Assembly (NCBI GenBank): GCA_015501595.1
Contig: JADNRX010000082.1
Coordinates: forward strand, 111,452 to 175,451
DNA from: Hymenopellis radicata
Lineage: Eukaryota; Basidiomycota; Agaricomycetes; Agaricales; Physalacriaceae
Reading direction: 5' to 3'
DNA: 64,000 bases
Positions within the stretch are counted from its first letter, which is position 1; each line of letters starts with the position of its first letter. This document shows positions 45,480-57,361 of the stretch, piece after piece. The notes below the pieces were generated by a model, which did no database searches, was not told the origin of the DNA, and saw only the letters and a list, made by a program, of their open reading frames with translations. The position numbers and the translations under genes are program-made.

Positions 45480-47998
45480 GCCGAGTCTTCAAGGCTCTGT
45501 TCGACGACGGCTAGTTAGACGACGGCGATTACCCTAGTTCGACTACTTGGTGTGTTATCCAGTCTTTTCTTGTTGACGCCGTACTTACCTCTTGTTGATA
45601 CAGCCTCCAAGGTATGTTGGCCTGTTCAGCCTCTATTGGAATTTTACTTACAATTAACTCAGACGCCGTGTTTGAACGCGTCAAGCCGCTCCCGCGACCC
45701 GACTTGACTTGGTGTTTTCCCATCTGGATCCGACCAGGCTTGATTTCGGGCGCTACAACAGTCTTAAAACGACGGCTAGAGTCACACGGTACGCTACCGT
45801 CTATCCCCCTCACATTTTGAAGCTCATTTTGTTCCCACTAGCCTAGACGACGGTGACGCCTTGAAATTGCCGCACTCTTACAAGTAAGTTATCCTTTATT
45901 CCTCTTCATTGATGAATACTCATCAGGAATTGCTAGTGTCCCGCCAGCGACGTGTCCTTCTCTTCCGTTCAATGACGACGACAACATGCTGGCCGCCATT
46001 GAGTTTGGCACTTTAGACACCGTTGACAATGCAGCCTTCGCCGACTGCCATCACCACGTTCGACCGCGACCTCGTCAACCACCAGAGGTAAGCTCTCGTA
46101 TCTCTTCGTTGTAATGATTGACTTACCAGCGCCTTTCAGTTTATCTTCAATATAGCCTCAGTTGTCTCGTTGTTTGCGCGTTTCACTCTTCGGGAGTGCC
46201 GCACTCGCTACGAGAATTTCACTTGGCTCTGCGCCGATGGGTACCAGTTGACTCTGCGTCGGCTCCTGCCATGGATATCAGTTGACTCCGCGTCGGCTCC
46301 TGCCATGGATATCCCCCGAGTCCGCCTTACGGACCGATGCAAGGACTTGCGACGATGAACAAACCGCCATGGTAAGTCGTGATCTATCTCTTTGTTTTGT
46401 CGCAGCTTACCTTTGTAAAATTAGGCATCATTTCTGCTCTATATGGTAAGCCATTCACTTCATCTTGTGCACCTATGATAAACTGACCTCTTGTTGATGT
46501 AGATCTTATTGTCATGGGCTGCGTGGCTAGACTCGGTCGAGAATGCTTGGATGTTTAGGATGGACTCGCGGCTTCCTGGTGTCAGCAGGGAGAATTCTTG
46601 CCGGTACGTTGTCTTTGGGGCTTCAAGTTACTCTTTACCGTTCGCTGGCAATATGCTTACTCTTGTCGACTCTCTAGAGGTTATCGTCGTCGCACTGCCT
46701 GACTATCATGTTTGTCGTAGTGAGCAGCGACGCTTACGCTACTTCTCACTGACATGACTCGACAAGGAAGACTTGACCGGGGGCTTCGCACCGTAGACAG
46801 GAGGGAATCGACCTGTTATTCTCGAAGCTTAACTATGTGATAGGTAAGTGAAATTCCGACTACTTGTGTTACCTTTGCTGACTAGTTCCCGTTCTGTATA
46901 GATTGCGTAGCCGTAGTAGTTTACTTACATTTCGTGTCAATGGTAAGCAGACAACGGACCATCTCATGGCCGTAGCTGACCACTTTTACACAGATATCTG
47001 TTTCAATTTCATGTCTCTGGCTCAGACGCGTACAAGATGGTGTTGGAAACTACCTGCAGACGGAATCATTTGGCTACGCGCCGGTGATTGACAGTTTGGC
47101 TTCGCGCCGGCTGATCCACGAGACGGCGGGTGTCGACGTCCGTCCGTCGCCTCAATATCAGCTTAGCTTTACTTTCGAAGGTGAGCTTTTCACCACCACT
47201 CTACTGATCTAGCTTTCACTCATGTATTAACAGAAGGCCGGCGCATCCCCCTCTTTGTTCAATTGTAAGTGTCCTTTCATCGATTCTCACATTCAATACT
47301 GACTTTACTGTTAGCTACCTCGACTCGGGACTTGTTTCACGCTGGACTTTCATTAGGGACAACGACTTGAACGTGGAATGCTTGCCTCAGCGCCGGGGAT
47401 GTGCCATTCGACGTTGGACAGGCGTACTACATAACGACATGCGTCTCGCTATGCTTGCTCTCGCGGCGGTTTCTGTCTCTGCAGCTACCGTCCGTCGTGT
47501 TCCTCCAGAATGTCAAGCAAGCTGTGCCGTCGCCGACCCACTCACTGACGGGGTACGTTCTTTCTGTTCTGGACAAGTCAACATTCATAACCTCGCCGTA
47601 TTCTCTAGACTTGCACCGTGAACGTCTGCTGCACCTCCGATTTCGCAACAGCTACGTCGAATGTATCGAACACGTAGGAAACAAACTTGGCGCAACGATT
47701 TCCAGGGTATTCTTGATAGTAAGTTTTCCCCGCCCACTCACGTTTATGCCTGTATTCAACGCGCGCGCATGTATAGGCCTCAAAGTCCAATGCGATGCGG
47801 AAGGCCTTCCCATACCAAAATTGACGTTGCCGGGACAAGACCCCCAACCGGCCTCTATCGTCCATCGCGACTGCTGGTTCTTCAGCATCATCGGCTGCGC
47901 CTACATAGACTCGTCCAGCCACGACTACGTAGCACGAGCTCGGAGACGTCGAGGACTGCTGGCTCAACGGCTTCGAGCGGGTCCAGGTCTACGTAGTT
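45480..47998 (+). repeat. Intron-punctuated, non-ORF region, unit 3
   Basis: Near-identical to the unit 2 region. One base fewer near 47976 (GCTTCGAGCGGG versus GCTTCGAAGCGGG) changes the end of the long open stretch. Confidence 0.4.
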
Positions 47999-48001
47999 GT
48001 G

Positions 48002-48446
48002 TGAGTGTAAGGTCATAGGCAGTGAAGAATGGTTAACGAGTGCCGCGGTCGACAAGATGGGCTTCGTATTCGACACAAAGCCGGGCAAGAACTCGGAGGA
48101 GCGCGATACACCTGCGAACATCCTCCCCAGTCCGATACCCCCTTCCCTCCAAGCCCTCACCGCGAAGGAGCTGGAAACCATCTTCTGGCAGGCCAGCAAT
48201 CACGACGCCTGCTACACCTCGGTCAATCTCGCGCAGCACTTCTTCGGGCTCTGACTACACGAAACTCTGCCTGACTAGCGGGTGTAGCGAAGCGAGTGAA
48301 GGAGAGGTGAGATAAACGGCATCAGGAACACTGGTGGACCGGCGGCGACGCAGCGGTGTTCGACGTGCGGAGTCGCGTACTACTGTGATAAGAGCCACCA
48401 GGTTGCGGCATGGCCATTTCACAAGAGGTTTTGCAAGAAAGCTTGA
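48002..48446 (+). pseudogene. Decayed MYND zinc-finger protein gene, unit 3
   Basis: As in unit 2: same internal deletion and premature stop, complete MYND finger remnant, stop at 48444-48446. One A fewer near 48262 separates it from unit 2. Confidence 0.5.
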
Positions 48447-48833
48447 TGTATATAGTCCGTTGTTGGTATGAAGATGTAGCTGCTATTTCACGTTCTGGTG
48501 TGTGTATGTATTGAAATTGCTGCTCGATGTCGAAGAGAGGCACCAGGTGAGAACAATCTCTACTGGCACGACCAAAAGAGTACGATTAGCTATTGTACAG
48601 TAGCTAGAATCAGTCTAAAATATACCGTGACAAACGTCGACTTGGAGGAAGCCAGAGAGGGCGAGAGGAATGAAGGACTACACACACCCAAGTTGACGGA
48701 GCTCCGTCAATAGACATACGAACGATTCAACTTCAAGTTTACAACGGGCTTCCTACAAACAAGGCTCACCCGAAGAATTGAACCGTGAAACCAAGCTCGT
48801 ATCCCTTCTCTTGTATATACATACATACCGTGT

Positions 48834-50929
48834 CTACAGCTCCTCATGCTTCACACCCTCCGAGACAGGCAAACACAACGCAGGCGACGTGCCCGTAAAC
48901 TGATACTGGCACTTTTCCAGCTCAGCCACCGTGTGGATCACATTCTCCGTTCCACACGTCATGACCAACTACGAACGAGTCAGTCCGACAATTCAAAGAG
49001 GGGCGGTAAAGGCTTACAAGTAAACTCCGCTCTGGTCCATTCCAGCACTTGGTACCCTTGGTGTACATTTGCTTCTCGTAGTATTCAGGCGTGCCAGGCT
49101 CCGCGTCCGGATTCCAGGACGAGAATTTTCTGATGGTGAGATCAACGTCGCCCCTCAGCTCGTGCAAAGACCACTCACCCAAGGTTGAACGTCGTTCCGC
49201 CCTTCTTGGGCTTCTGCTTCGAAGCTCCGAACAGACACACTTCATACGTATAGCTAGAACCCCAACGTCAGTATGACAAAGACATGAATGTAAGATGGGA
49301 ACTGACTCTCCGAGGTCCTTTTCCAAACATGTCCCGTCGAGCTTCTTCCACTCGCCTTGAGGTCCGAAGGTGACAGAATCAGATATCTTCTGCAGATCCT
49401 CCTCGGCCGTTTGTTTCTCCTTTTCCACCTTTCTCAGCGAATTCTTCGCGTCATTGAGAGCTTGCTGGGCATGGGTAGCCTCTATAACGCCAATCAGCAA
49501 CGAAAAAGGATGAAGAAAAACTGCACTGACCTGTCGACACTCCGACACTTGGGCGGATGACACCGATGGTCTCCATCCATCCAAGCAGCGTGTCTTTGAA
49601 ATCTTCATATTGAGGTATAAGGGCATCAGGAAGATAATTCGAGAGCTCAAACACTGAATATACAATGAGCGTTATCGGGAATCTTGTAGGATGACACGCA
49701 CGCATAGATCCTTCCGCTGGTGTCATAACGTGCTCGTCATGTTCGAGTAGCAACGACACATAATCCGTCTTGAGGAGCTTGGGCAGATCGTTCTCCAACT
49801 GCACAGCCGTCCATTCGTCCTCGGGGATAACCTCCTCAGGCTCCGAATCGGTCTCTTCGCCATCTTCAGTTTCCGCAGAAGCGTCCTTTCCAACGTCGTT
49901 GATGTGGGGGAGCCCCGCGAGGTATTCCCACCCGCGAACGGCATCGAGGACAGCCATGTCCTGATAATTGGGATTGTAGCCGGTCCGAAGAGCATCCAAA
50001 ATCTCGCTCAATGTTTTCTCGCGTTCTAGATGTTTCTTGTGTTCGCGTTGGAGGGACTTGAGAGCGTCTCGGTGTTCAATGAGGGACTGGTATAGAGCTG
50101 AGACAAGGGATATGAGTTTGAAACTGACAACGACTGGAAAAGCACATACGAGATTCCTTCTTGTATTCGAGCTCGGCGGCGGATAGTGATTCGGTACGGT
50201 CGGCAATGTCTCAAGGACTGTAAGATGAAATTCTTGTGTTGTTGATATGCGTACCTTGCAATCTCGCAACTTCTTTCTCGCGAACGGTGATCTCTTGAGA
50301 CGAGGTCTGGATAACGCCCTCGAGGCGCTTCTTCTCCTTCTCAGCGAATGCGACGTAGGTAGAGCGTATTTTGGCACCCTGGCGACTGTGAGCAACATTA
50401 TAAGATGTAGTGCGGGACTCACGGTCTTCTGTATCTTGAGTTCTTCGGCGCGTTTCTTTCTGTATTCCTTGCCAACTTCAACACAGATGTTCTCACAGAC
50501 GCCTGGCCGTTCATCTGAGCCGTCGCAGCATTCAGGCTCTATGTTCGAATATATAAGTAACCAAGTAAACAGTTTTACATATAAACGCACCGCAAAGCCC
50601 GTCTCTCACTCTTGAACTCGGTATGTTGGCGCCTATGTGTCCCTCATTCCGGCAATAGAAATAAGTATTCGGGCAAGCACCAGTGCCTGCAGTCACTCAG
50701 TACCAATGCAGAGACCGCTCAGACGCGTCAGACCTGGCTCATCGCTGCCGTCGGGGCAGTCACACGAATCGTCGTTGACAAACTTCCAAGGAATCTCCTT
50801 TGAACCGTCCAAGCATTTCCAGGATCCCGACGCCGAGGGCGCGTAGCTCGCCTGCAGACTAGGCGGCACACCGACGACCTCGGCGGCGCGCGCGACGGGT
50901 AAAGGCAAGAGCAGCAGCCAGGGAATCAT
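48834..50929 (-). CDS. Glucosidase II subunit beta, unit 4 copy (apparently intact)
   Basis: Full-length copy with signal peptide, two LDLa-like repeats, coiled coil, acidic stretch, MRH domain and C-terminal KHEEL. It matches the unit 2 copy through most of the gene (for example EDEWTAVQLENDLPKLL) but matches unit 3 at its 3' end and first downstream bases. The coding frame is uninterrupted across the exons I could join. It lies in the truncated unit, so it is the rightmost intact copy. Confidence 0.88.
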
Positions 50930-51444
50930 TGCCCGACGAGAGGAAAGAATGCTAACGTGTCTGATAGCACGCACCCTTGCCCACAAACACTGCTCGTGCC
51001 TTCCTCTCCGAGCGCTCTTCCTGGGCGCGTCTCCTCTCTTCTGGTGCGTCGCCTCGGATGGCGTCTCCTCTGGGGTGCTTCTTCGCGGACTGCTCCTATG
51101 GGGTGCTTCTTCAATGGAGTGCTCTTCCTGGGTGTGTCTCCTCTGGGGCGCGTCTTCAAGCGGGTCATCTTCTCGGGTGCGTCTCCTCTCTCCTGGCGCG
51201 TCCTACTGACATCTTCGCGGGAGACGTCTTCGTGGGCGCTGTCTTCGTGAGTGCTTCTTCGCGGACTGCTCCTCTGGGGTGCTCTTCCCGGGTGCGTCTC
51301 CTCTGGGGCGCGTCGGGTCATCTTCTCGGGAGCGTCGCCTCTGTGCCGGCGAGTCGTCTTCGTGAGGAGTGCTCCTCTGGATGGGCGTCCTCTGTGTGCG
51401 AGCGATGGATGGGAGATAAGAGCGCCTGCCTCTTTGGGACTCAA
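50926..51444 (-). other. 172-codon Arg/Pro-rich frame overlapping the glucosidase start (unit 4)
   Basis: An open frame made of minisatellite-derived repeats (EETHPGRAP, RGDAPEKMTR, AREEAPQRR-like) runs up to the glucosidase gene, and its stop overlaps that gene's ATG as ATGA. Units 2 and 3 have the same arrangement with a shorter frame (131 codons, ends at 27170 and 39319). In unit 1 an indel difference puts the upstream frame in phase with the glucosidase start instead. It could be an upstream ORF in the 5' leader or just repeat DNA without stops; composition favours the latter. Confidence 0.3.
50990..51390. repeat. GC-rich minisatellite upstream of glucosidase gene, unit 4
   Basis: Same array as in unit 2, one G shorter near 51330, which keeps one long minus-strand frame open through it. 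Confidence 0.7.
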
Positions 51445-52567
51445 CGCTTGTGTGGCTGTGCTGACTCGGAGTGCGCCGTGCTATTCACTCGAGATTAAGT
51501 CTATTCACTTTGATAGGGTGTACGGCTTCGCAAATTAAATTCTAATAGTAAACTACATAGCTGGGATACTCTTAGACTGAAATTCAGACGGAGAAACGTC
51601 GAAAATAAATCCTCGAACACTTTACTTAGGGTAGGGGGTACAAAAATGGGTATTTTCACGAATGCAAGTCCACAAAATCATGCATCGTACGGACGTGAAG
51701 GGTCCGGCCTGGTGGGCCCCATGAGCCGAAAAGAATCCCCGAGCCAACCCTCTGGCTCGGGGATCCTCTTGGCTCTCACCGGTTGATAAGACCGATGGCC
51801 TCGAGAGGAGGTCTTTGTGCGAACGTCCGAAGACGGCGCACCACCATGTGGGACGTCTAACATGCCCCCCATTCTATCCCCAAGGACCCCGCGGCCAACC
51901 CGGTGGTGGAAGGTTAGTCCAAGGGTTCCGGGAGCGTGCCGTTTATAAAGTGTGGTCAGTAATCCTACTACAGAGAGAAGTGGGAAGGAAAGAGTGGATA
52001 TGGCTCTGGCTCTGTCGACGCGGTTTATATACCCTCTCAAGATGAATTTCCACTCCGACGCGGTATCAGACCACTTACGTAGCGAGTCTAGATGCAGACT
52101 TGGCACGCCGCGTTGCGCCACACTTGTTCACATCCGTTCAACTTCTCCGCTGTACCGTTCTATAGCAGTGACTCACAGCTCTCCATACATATACTCAATG
52201 TCCTGTTCTGCTTCCCAAATACTGCACTAACATCTCAAAGAAATCCTCTCCTCCGTCATTGCAATATTGGAAGCAAGCAGGGACGAGTCTTGTGTACCTT
52301 GCTTATTCCGCGAATAGAGGCGTGTACACAGGATGATTAGGTTCTGTTAAGGCGTTATTGGTGTCTGACGACTCCTAAAATCAAGTACAATGTCGTGAAT
52401 ACACCGGACAGTGGAATGGACAAGACTTTCAACAACAAAGTGTCTTGCGATGCGGCGGGCAGGGTCTTTCGAAGCAGAGTCTAGAGCCCTGAAACGTAAA
52501 ATCTCCCATGTTCGGTAAGGAATACAGGCGTTCGGCAAGTCATTCCGTCCTGAACTCTCCCGCCATC

Positions 52568-52760
52568 ATGTCTCGCAACATCGACTTGCCCCACTCGTCT
52601 GCTGCAGTTCTGTCGTCTTGCCGCATTTTCAGCTTCCATGATGGTTTCAATGAGAATGGTAAGTGTACCGTGTCTTAACACCGTTTCGGCGCTGAAAATT
52701 CACGTAGTCGATGGCTTGCCTCCTGAAGAAGTCTTCGGTCTTGAAGCAGTAACGGAATGA
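52568..52760 (+). CDS. Possible small two-exon gene, unit 4
   Basis: Identical to the 28814-29006 frame of unit 2: MSRNIDLPHSS exon, GTAAGT intron, then VDGLPPEEV exon. The identity reflects recent copying, so it gives no evidence of selection. Confidence 0.25.
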
Positions 52761-52779
52761 GCATAGACGACAGATAGCA

Positions 52780-53628
52780 GTCGCTCAATGTGTCCAGATT
52801 CGGGTTTGGATTTGGAGGTGTTCAGCGAGAGAGTCGGTAAGTCAGTTGTCGCCTTGAGTCGGTTCGCCCGCTGAAATTCCATACAGTCTTTGGGGTATTG
52901 ACGGGAGTGTCGAAGGCTCGCGCGACGGTAGAGACGGTCCCTCAATTCGTCCAGAACCGTGTTTGAATTTTTTGGGAATGTTAGCAAGTGAGTCGTCGGC
53001 TTACCCAACTTCGCTCGCTGAGGACTCATACAGGACAAACTCAAGACTCGGGAGGCGCACAGACAGAGAAAACAGTCGCCCAAGGCATCCAGATCCGGGC
53101 TCAGAGTTTGGGTAGTCGCGCCGAGAGCAGAGCAGCTCAATTTGTCCAGATCCGGGGTCATATTTTGCGGGAAATTCAAGTGCGTATCCAGTTCGGTCGT
53201 ATATTCCAGGCTGACTCGTTTACAGGAAAAAGAGGGTGTAGCTATGGAGACGAGCGTAAATGGGCAGCGTCTGACGCGACGTGACTGAGAGGAAGCAAGA
53301 AGGACCATGTCGATCACGTCCATGCCCAATGAGGCAGGTCAACCTTCTCCTCCCGCCATCATCTTCAAAAACGCCAAGGTGGAACACGACGCGTTTCGCA
53401 GCAGGTTCAAAGTTCGATTCCGCCGCGGAACGCCTTTCGCTTCGACTGGGAACAACAATTTCTGAAACTTGGATACCATGGATGCCCTCGCCGGGCAGGC
53501 GTGAATCTGGAGAGAAAAGTGCGTAATTTTGGTGTGTTTCGTTCTCCATTTTGACGTATTTCCAAGACGATTATTAGCCGTTTCCTCCCCCTTACGCGCA
53601 ACTTTGCGGATTTCAACAGGACCACGAC
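52780..53628 (+). repeat. Module array, unit 4 (cut off)
   Basis: Contains the first module set and the start of the second. It ends at 53628, before the first GAGGCGGC hairpin, where the amplified unit is truncated. Confidence 0.6.
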
Positions 53629-53935
53629 AGTAAATTCATGGACTTACTTTAAGAAATGAAGGCTACGGCCTCACGCTTAAATGCCAACGTGTTAAGAATT
53701 GTTTAAGATTGTTTAAGGCTACACGTACATGCACACTCTGTTGTCATCCCTGAGGCAGACACTTAACGCATGCTTCAACGTCTCGCTTAACTCGCCGTCT
53801 CGCTTAACCCGCCGTCTCGCTTAACCCGCCATCTCGCTTAACCTGCCGTCTTAAGATCTTAACTCACTCAGCACGAACCAACTGCTTAATCTAACACTCG
53901 AAGGCTTAAGCAAATTTTAAGATCTTAAGTGATCA
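53629..53935. repeat. TTAA/CTTAAG-rich block at the right edge of the amplification, with a 17 bp minisatellite
   Basis: Starts exactly where unit 4 breaks off. It is full of TTAAG motifs and contains TTAAGATCTTAA palindromes. The 17 bp unit CGTCTCGCTTAACCCGC repeats four times at 53779-53846. No gene. It resembles the CTTAAGG-rich ends of the unit 1 insertion in character, but I could not align the two. Confidence 0.6.
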
Positions 53936-54243
53936 TACAAGGTATTGACATATGCACGGTGCATAGAATATCACTCGTCCATCACAACATCATCGGAGTC
54001 GAGCCTTTCCGTGACCATGTACCATCCCTTACCCAACTTCGTCGACGAGACAACCTTCGGTCCTCTGTATCTGTCCGTCAGACTGACAAGAACTTGTTTA
54101 AGGACGGGATGCACGTACGTCTTCTTCACATCCGTCACTGCTGATTTACGACTGCTGCGGCGAGGTGCTGAGTTGACCTGTGTTCTAGCCGTTGGCGCAT
54201 CGTTCTCGGTATTGGTGGTCCTACCGGTATCATCAGAACAGTT

Positions 54244-56322
54244 CTAGTGTTGAATCAGAGCACATGCTACGAACCCTTTGCCATTCTTATTACCACGAGG
54301 CTTCTTCGGGGCCTTGGTTGGTTCGGTACTGTCATCGGATCCTCGGTGCCTCTTTGATGATGTCTTCGCACCATCCTTGTCTGTAATTCTGGTCAACAAG
54401 CGACCCAATCTACGCAAGCTAGAACACATACCTTTCTTTGCCTCCTTATGTACCTCAGTCATTCCTACTTCCTCGCCGCCAGACGGGTTATCTCTATTGA
54501 TCTGCGGAGCGAGGTTGGCGAGCATGGGCCGTGTCACGGTGTCAACTAAGAGAAGTATTAGAACTGCTTTTGCAACGAATAGTCTTAACCTACTAGATAC
54601 TGGGGATGGTGCATCTATCGGTCCATCGGGCTCCGCCCCCGTCACCTCTGGTTCATCGGGCTTCGCGTCGCTCCCGGTGTTCCTTCCATCCGGGGCTGGA
54701 CCCTCCACTTCCTTGACAAGCGTCTCCTCATTGACAAGCGGGTCCTCTACGAGTCTGTTAGCATACACTGTACTGTGTGAAGAGTTAGATGAACATACTG
54801 GTTCCTGATAGTTTCCCCGCTTCATCCTTCAACATACTGTCTGTCTCAGCATGACCGTCTGTTGGCATTGTCAGTGGAAACGACTCCATACATCAAAGAA
54901 TGACATACCGTGTACTTCTGCAATGGGCACCTCGAAGAGCTGGAAGCCTGCAGGAAGATCAGAGAAGAGGTTGAAAAGATCATACAGCGTTTGAATGGGT
55001 AGAACCGCCGGATCAGCAACAACAACAGCCGCGGGCAAGGTCGAAGAGAAGTTGACATCTTCCCACGGGATCGGACCGATGTTTGGGAGTGCAGTCTTGG
55101 CACGGTACATCACGTAGTCTGTAGAAAAACATCAGCTATTGCACAGGCTTGTAGCTGCTCACATACCCCATTGAGCCTGAGTGAAGAGGCCAAGAAGTTG
55201 ACGAAGTTGAGCTGGCGTCATGGTGTCAAGATTATAGCTCGTAGCGGGGAAGATTGGGCATCCGGACGGAAGACACTGGAAGGACTTCTGAGCATCGGTC
55301 AAAATCATCGGCTTAATGGAGGCATCAACTACGAATATGTTAGTAGACTGATGATGCAGATAATGAGAGAGTCTTACGTGGTATACAAGCTCTGGCATAC
55401 TCTTTCCACGGGACACTGATATTATTCTTGAAGTCCGACATGTAGTTTGCGAAGGCTGGCTGGTCATCCGCGGCAACGAATATCGATACTACATTCCAGT
55501 AAGACACTGCAAAGATTCAAGCACAAGAGGCACATACATTCCAAGCTTCAGCTTATCTGTGCCGACCTCCCGATACGCATAAAGGACATTCATGGCAATC
55601 GAACCAAACTGATGCGAGCTATATCCCACCAAGCGACGAGGCTCTCGCGAAGAACAGCTGATAAATCCTTCTGTTCCTACACTAGAATCAGAGCAGCTCG
55701 ACTGAGAGGAGAAGCAAGCGGATGCGTACTTGGCAACAGCATCTGGGTTGTATTGAGCCTTCGCTTCTAGGTCCTTTGCGCGGGCTTCATATTCACCCTT
55801 GCGCCACTATCCCACTTCGCCTTCAAGGCCGAAGACAACATAGCGGCATGCTGAGTGTGAGGAATGTTACCGTCACGCCGGGCTTGAGAGACAGAGGCGT
55901 TTATTGCATCCTTTTCTTCCTCTTTGAAGAGCTGAAATGCGGTTGTGGGAGTAGAAGGCAGTTGAAGTAAAGTCTGAGTCACACCAGATGAGGCGATGCT
56001 TGAGCGGCGCGACCAAGGTCCAAGAGTGCCTTTCGCTTTTCCTGATGCTTCCGGTTTCGGAATGCATCTGCAACGGCCTATCGAGGAGGTAAGTTTGATA
56101 GAGATGAATATATGTATACGGTACGTATCTGTCGCCATATGAGGAGGTCATCGCCTGCAGAACCCCCGAACTTCGTCTCCCATTCACGCTTCCTGTCTCA
56201 ACCCATTCCTTGAGAGCCTTGGCATCCTGGGGTGGTGTGGCGAGCTTGTTAACGTACTCAGAGAGAATCGGCTTGAGCCAGGTAAGCTGCACCGCTGGAA
56301 GACAGGATGGGCGCCCAGACAT
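54244..56322 (-). CDS. Large multi-exon protein of unknown function, probably frame-disrupted
   Basis: Reading from 56322 (MSGRPSCLPAVQLTWLKPIL) the exons give a helical N-terminal part (AFRNRKHQEKRKALLDLG, LFKEEEKDAINASVSQARRD). Next come IFVAADDQPAFANYMSDFKN, MILTDAQKSFQCLPSGCPIF and YVMYRAKTALPNIGPIPWED. The last exon encodes an acidic Pro/Glu/Asp-rich tail ending in a basic, nuclear-localisation-like TKAPKKPRGNKNGK. Clean introns are visible (for example CTG|GTGTGA...TTTCAG and the TATTCGTAG acceptor). Near 55790-55800 the frame must shift by one base to go from SSALKAKWD to KGEYEARAKDLEAKAQYN. I do not recognise the family. Confidence 0.5.
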
Positions 56323-56720
56323 GGTGAAAGTTCAGAACAAACAAGGACAAGTTGGGGGAGAATTTTGAGAGGGTATAGAACGTTTCAGAAAGGTTGCCTG
56401 AGTGCGCAAATCGGAAGATTACGCGTAAAAATTACCTGTTCAGCGGAGGCATGCCTCCGTATTTGAAGTATAATCCTATAAGAACTCGTCGATTTGAAAA
56501 CTTGTGTAGCCGTAGTCAGTGTTGAGTCCGTTTCGGCGGTTTCGGACAGTAATCGCTCCTATTTTTCAAAGCGGTTGACAAATTAACGGCTGTAGAATGG
56601 CGCCACATTAAGTTCCGGATGAGGCTATAATCGGCATCTCACCAAGATGCTATCCTATTGGTGCGATAGCATTGCTTGGCCTGTCAAAAATGAAATCAAG
56701 AGTCCTGGCGCAGCACAGCC

Positions 56721-57062
56721 ATGAGGGAAGGAAGCAAGACGCGATCGAGCCTATCAAACATGACTTTCCTTTTGGGGTCTTCATTACTTGACGCGCTTGT
56801 ACTTCTCAAACTCGCTTCATTACCACCATTCGCAATGCCGCCCATGTCCTACCCCCTCGCAAATGCGAGCGGCCTCTCTGGAACTAAGCAAGACATGCGT
56901 CGTTTGAACGAACAACGTATTCGAGTCTCCCTTCTGCGTCTAGCTTCCCGTCCTCGCAATTATCCCAGGCAGGGGAATGCGGCCATCAGCAGACAGCGCC
57001 TGAGCTGGTCACTGGTAGCACCACCAATGGATGGAGGATGGGAGCCTATATGCAGCGCGTAG
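56721..57062 (+). CDS. Short uncertain open frame (113 codons)
   Basis: MREGSKTRSSLSNMTFLLGS... with a hydrophobic patch (LLDALVLLKLASLPPFAMPP) and no recognised domain. The minus strand is also fairly open here. It could be part of a larger spliced gene. Low support. Confidence 0.2.
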   Translation: MREGSKTRSSLSNMTFLLGSSLLDALVLLKLASLPPFAMPPMSYPLANASGLSGTKQDMRRLNEQRIRVSLLRLASRPRNYPRQGNAAISRQRLSWSLVAPPMDGGWEPICSA

Positions 57063-57361
57063 GTTTCACGTGTATATTTATTCAAGCTGCGAACTCACCG
57101 ACATTAACTTAGTGTCTGAACGATTCCTACGCGCCCCTTCCACCTGCGTGTTCTAGTGCAAAGTACCTAACGACAGGTCTGCCACAGACAAGCCTACGCG
57201 TCCAGCCACTTGCATCATATCTTGCTGTACGTGAAGAACTGGCGGTCATTCATCGCGTAGGACGCACGTGCAAAGCGCATCACCCTGCCTCTCATACTTC
57301 TTCCCATACCCCTCATCCACGTCGTCAACATTCGCCGCCAGCTCAATCCATCCCCACCGTC

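Larger units (their letters stand above)
37140..48754. repeat. Amplified unit 3 (indel-rich left end)
   Basis: Matches unit 2 closely from 39.3 kb onward, but its first 2 kb carries many single-base insertions and deletions compared with units 1, 2 and 4. A tract near 43990-44200 differs from both units 1 and 2 at roughly twenty positions. Confidence 0.85.
8791..53628. repeat. Tandem segmental amplification, about 3.4 copies of an 11.6-11.9 kb unit
   Basis: The block starting ACAAGGCTCACCC recurs at 8794, about 24974, 37144 and 48759 in the same orientation and is followed each time by the same ordered content: minus-strand glucosidase II beta gene, GC-rich minisatellite, hairpin block, intron-punctuated modules, three-way hairpin, small three-exon gene and decayed MYND gene. 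Unit 4 stops at 53628, inside the module array. Units 3 and 4 abut directly, so this is head-to-tail. Unit 1 is the most diverged; units 2-4 are identical over long stretches. Collapse or expansion errors in assembly are a real alternative. Confidence 0.9.
48755..53628. repeat. Amplified unit 4 (truncated)
   Basis: Carries the glucosidase gene, minisatellite, hairpin block and the first modules, then breaks after ACAGGACCACGAC, where unit 3 continues with GCCTTGATGTGG. The right side of the break is a TTAA-rich unique block. Confidence 0.85.

Noticed and set aside
48922..49665. 247-codon minus-strand frame as a separate gene
   Set aside because: It is the glucosidase II beta gene read straight through its introns.
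8791..53628. LTR retrotransposon or giant captain-type (Starship) element as cause of the repeat
   Set aside because: I found no gag, protease, reverse transcriptase, integrase or tyrosine-recombinase signature in the units, and no long terminal direct repeats other than the tandem units themselves.
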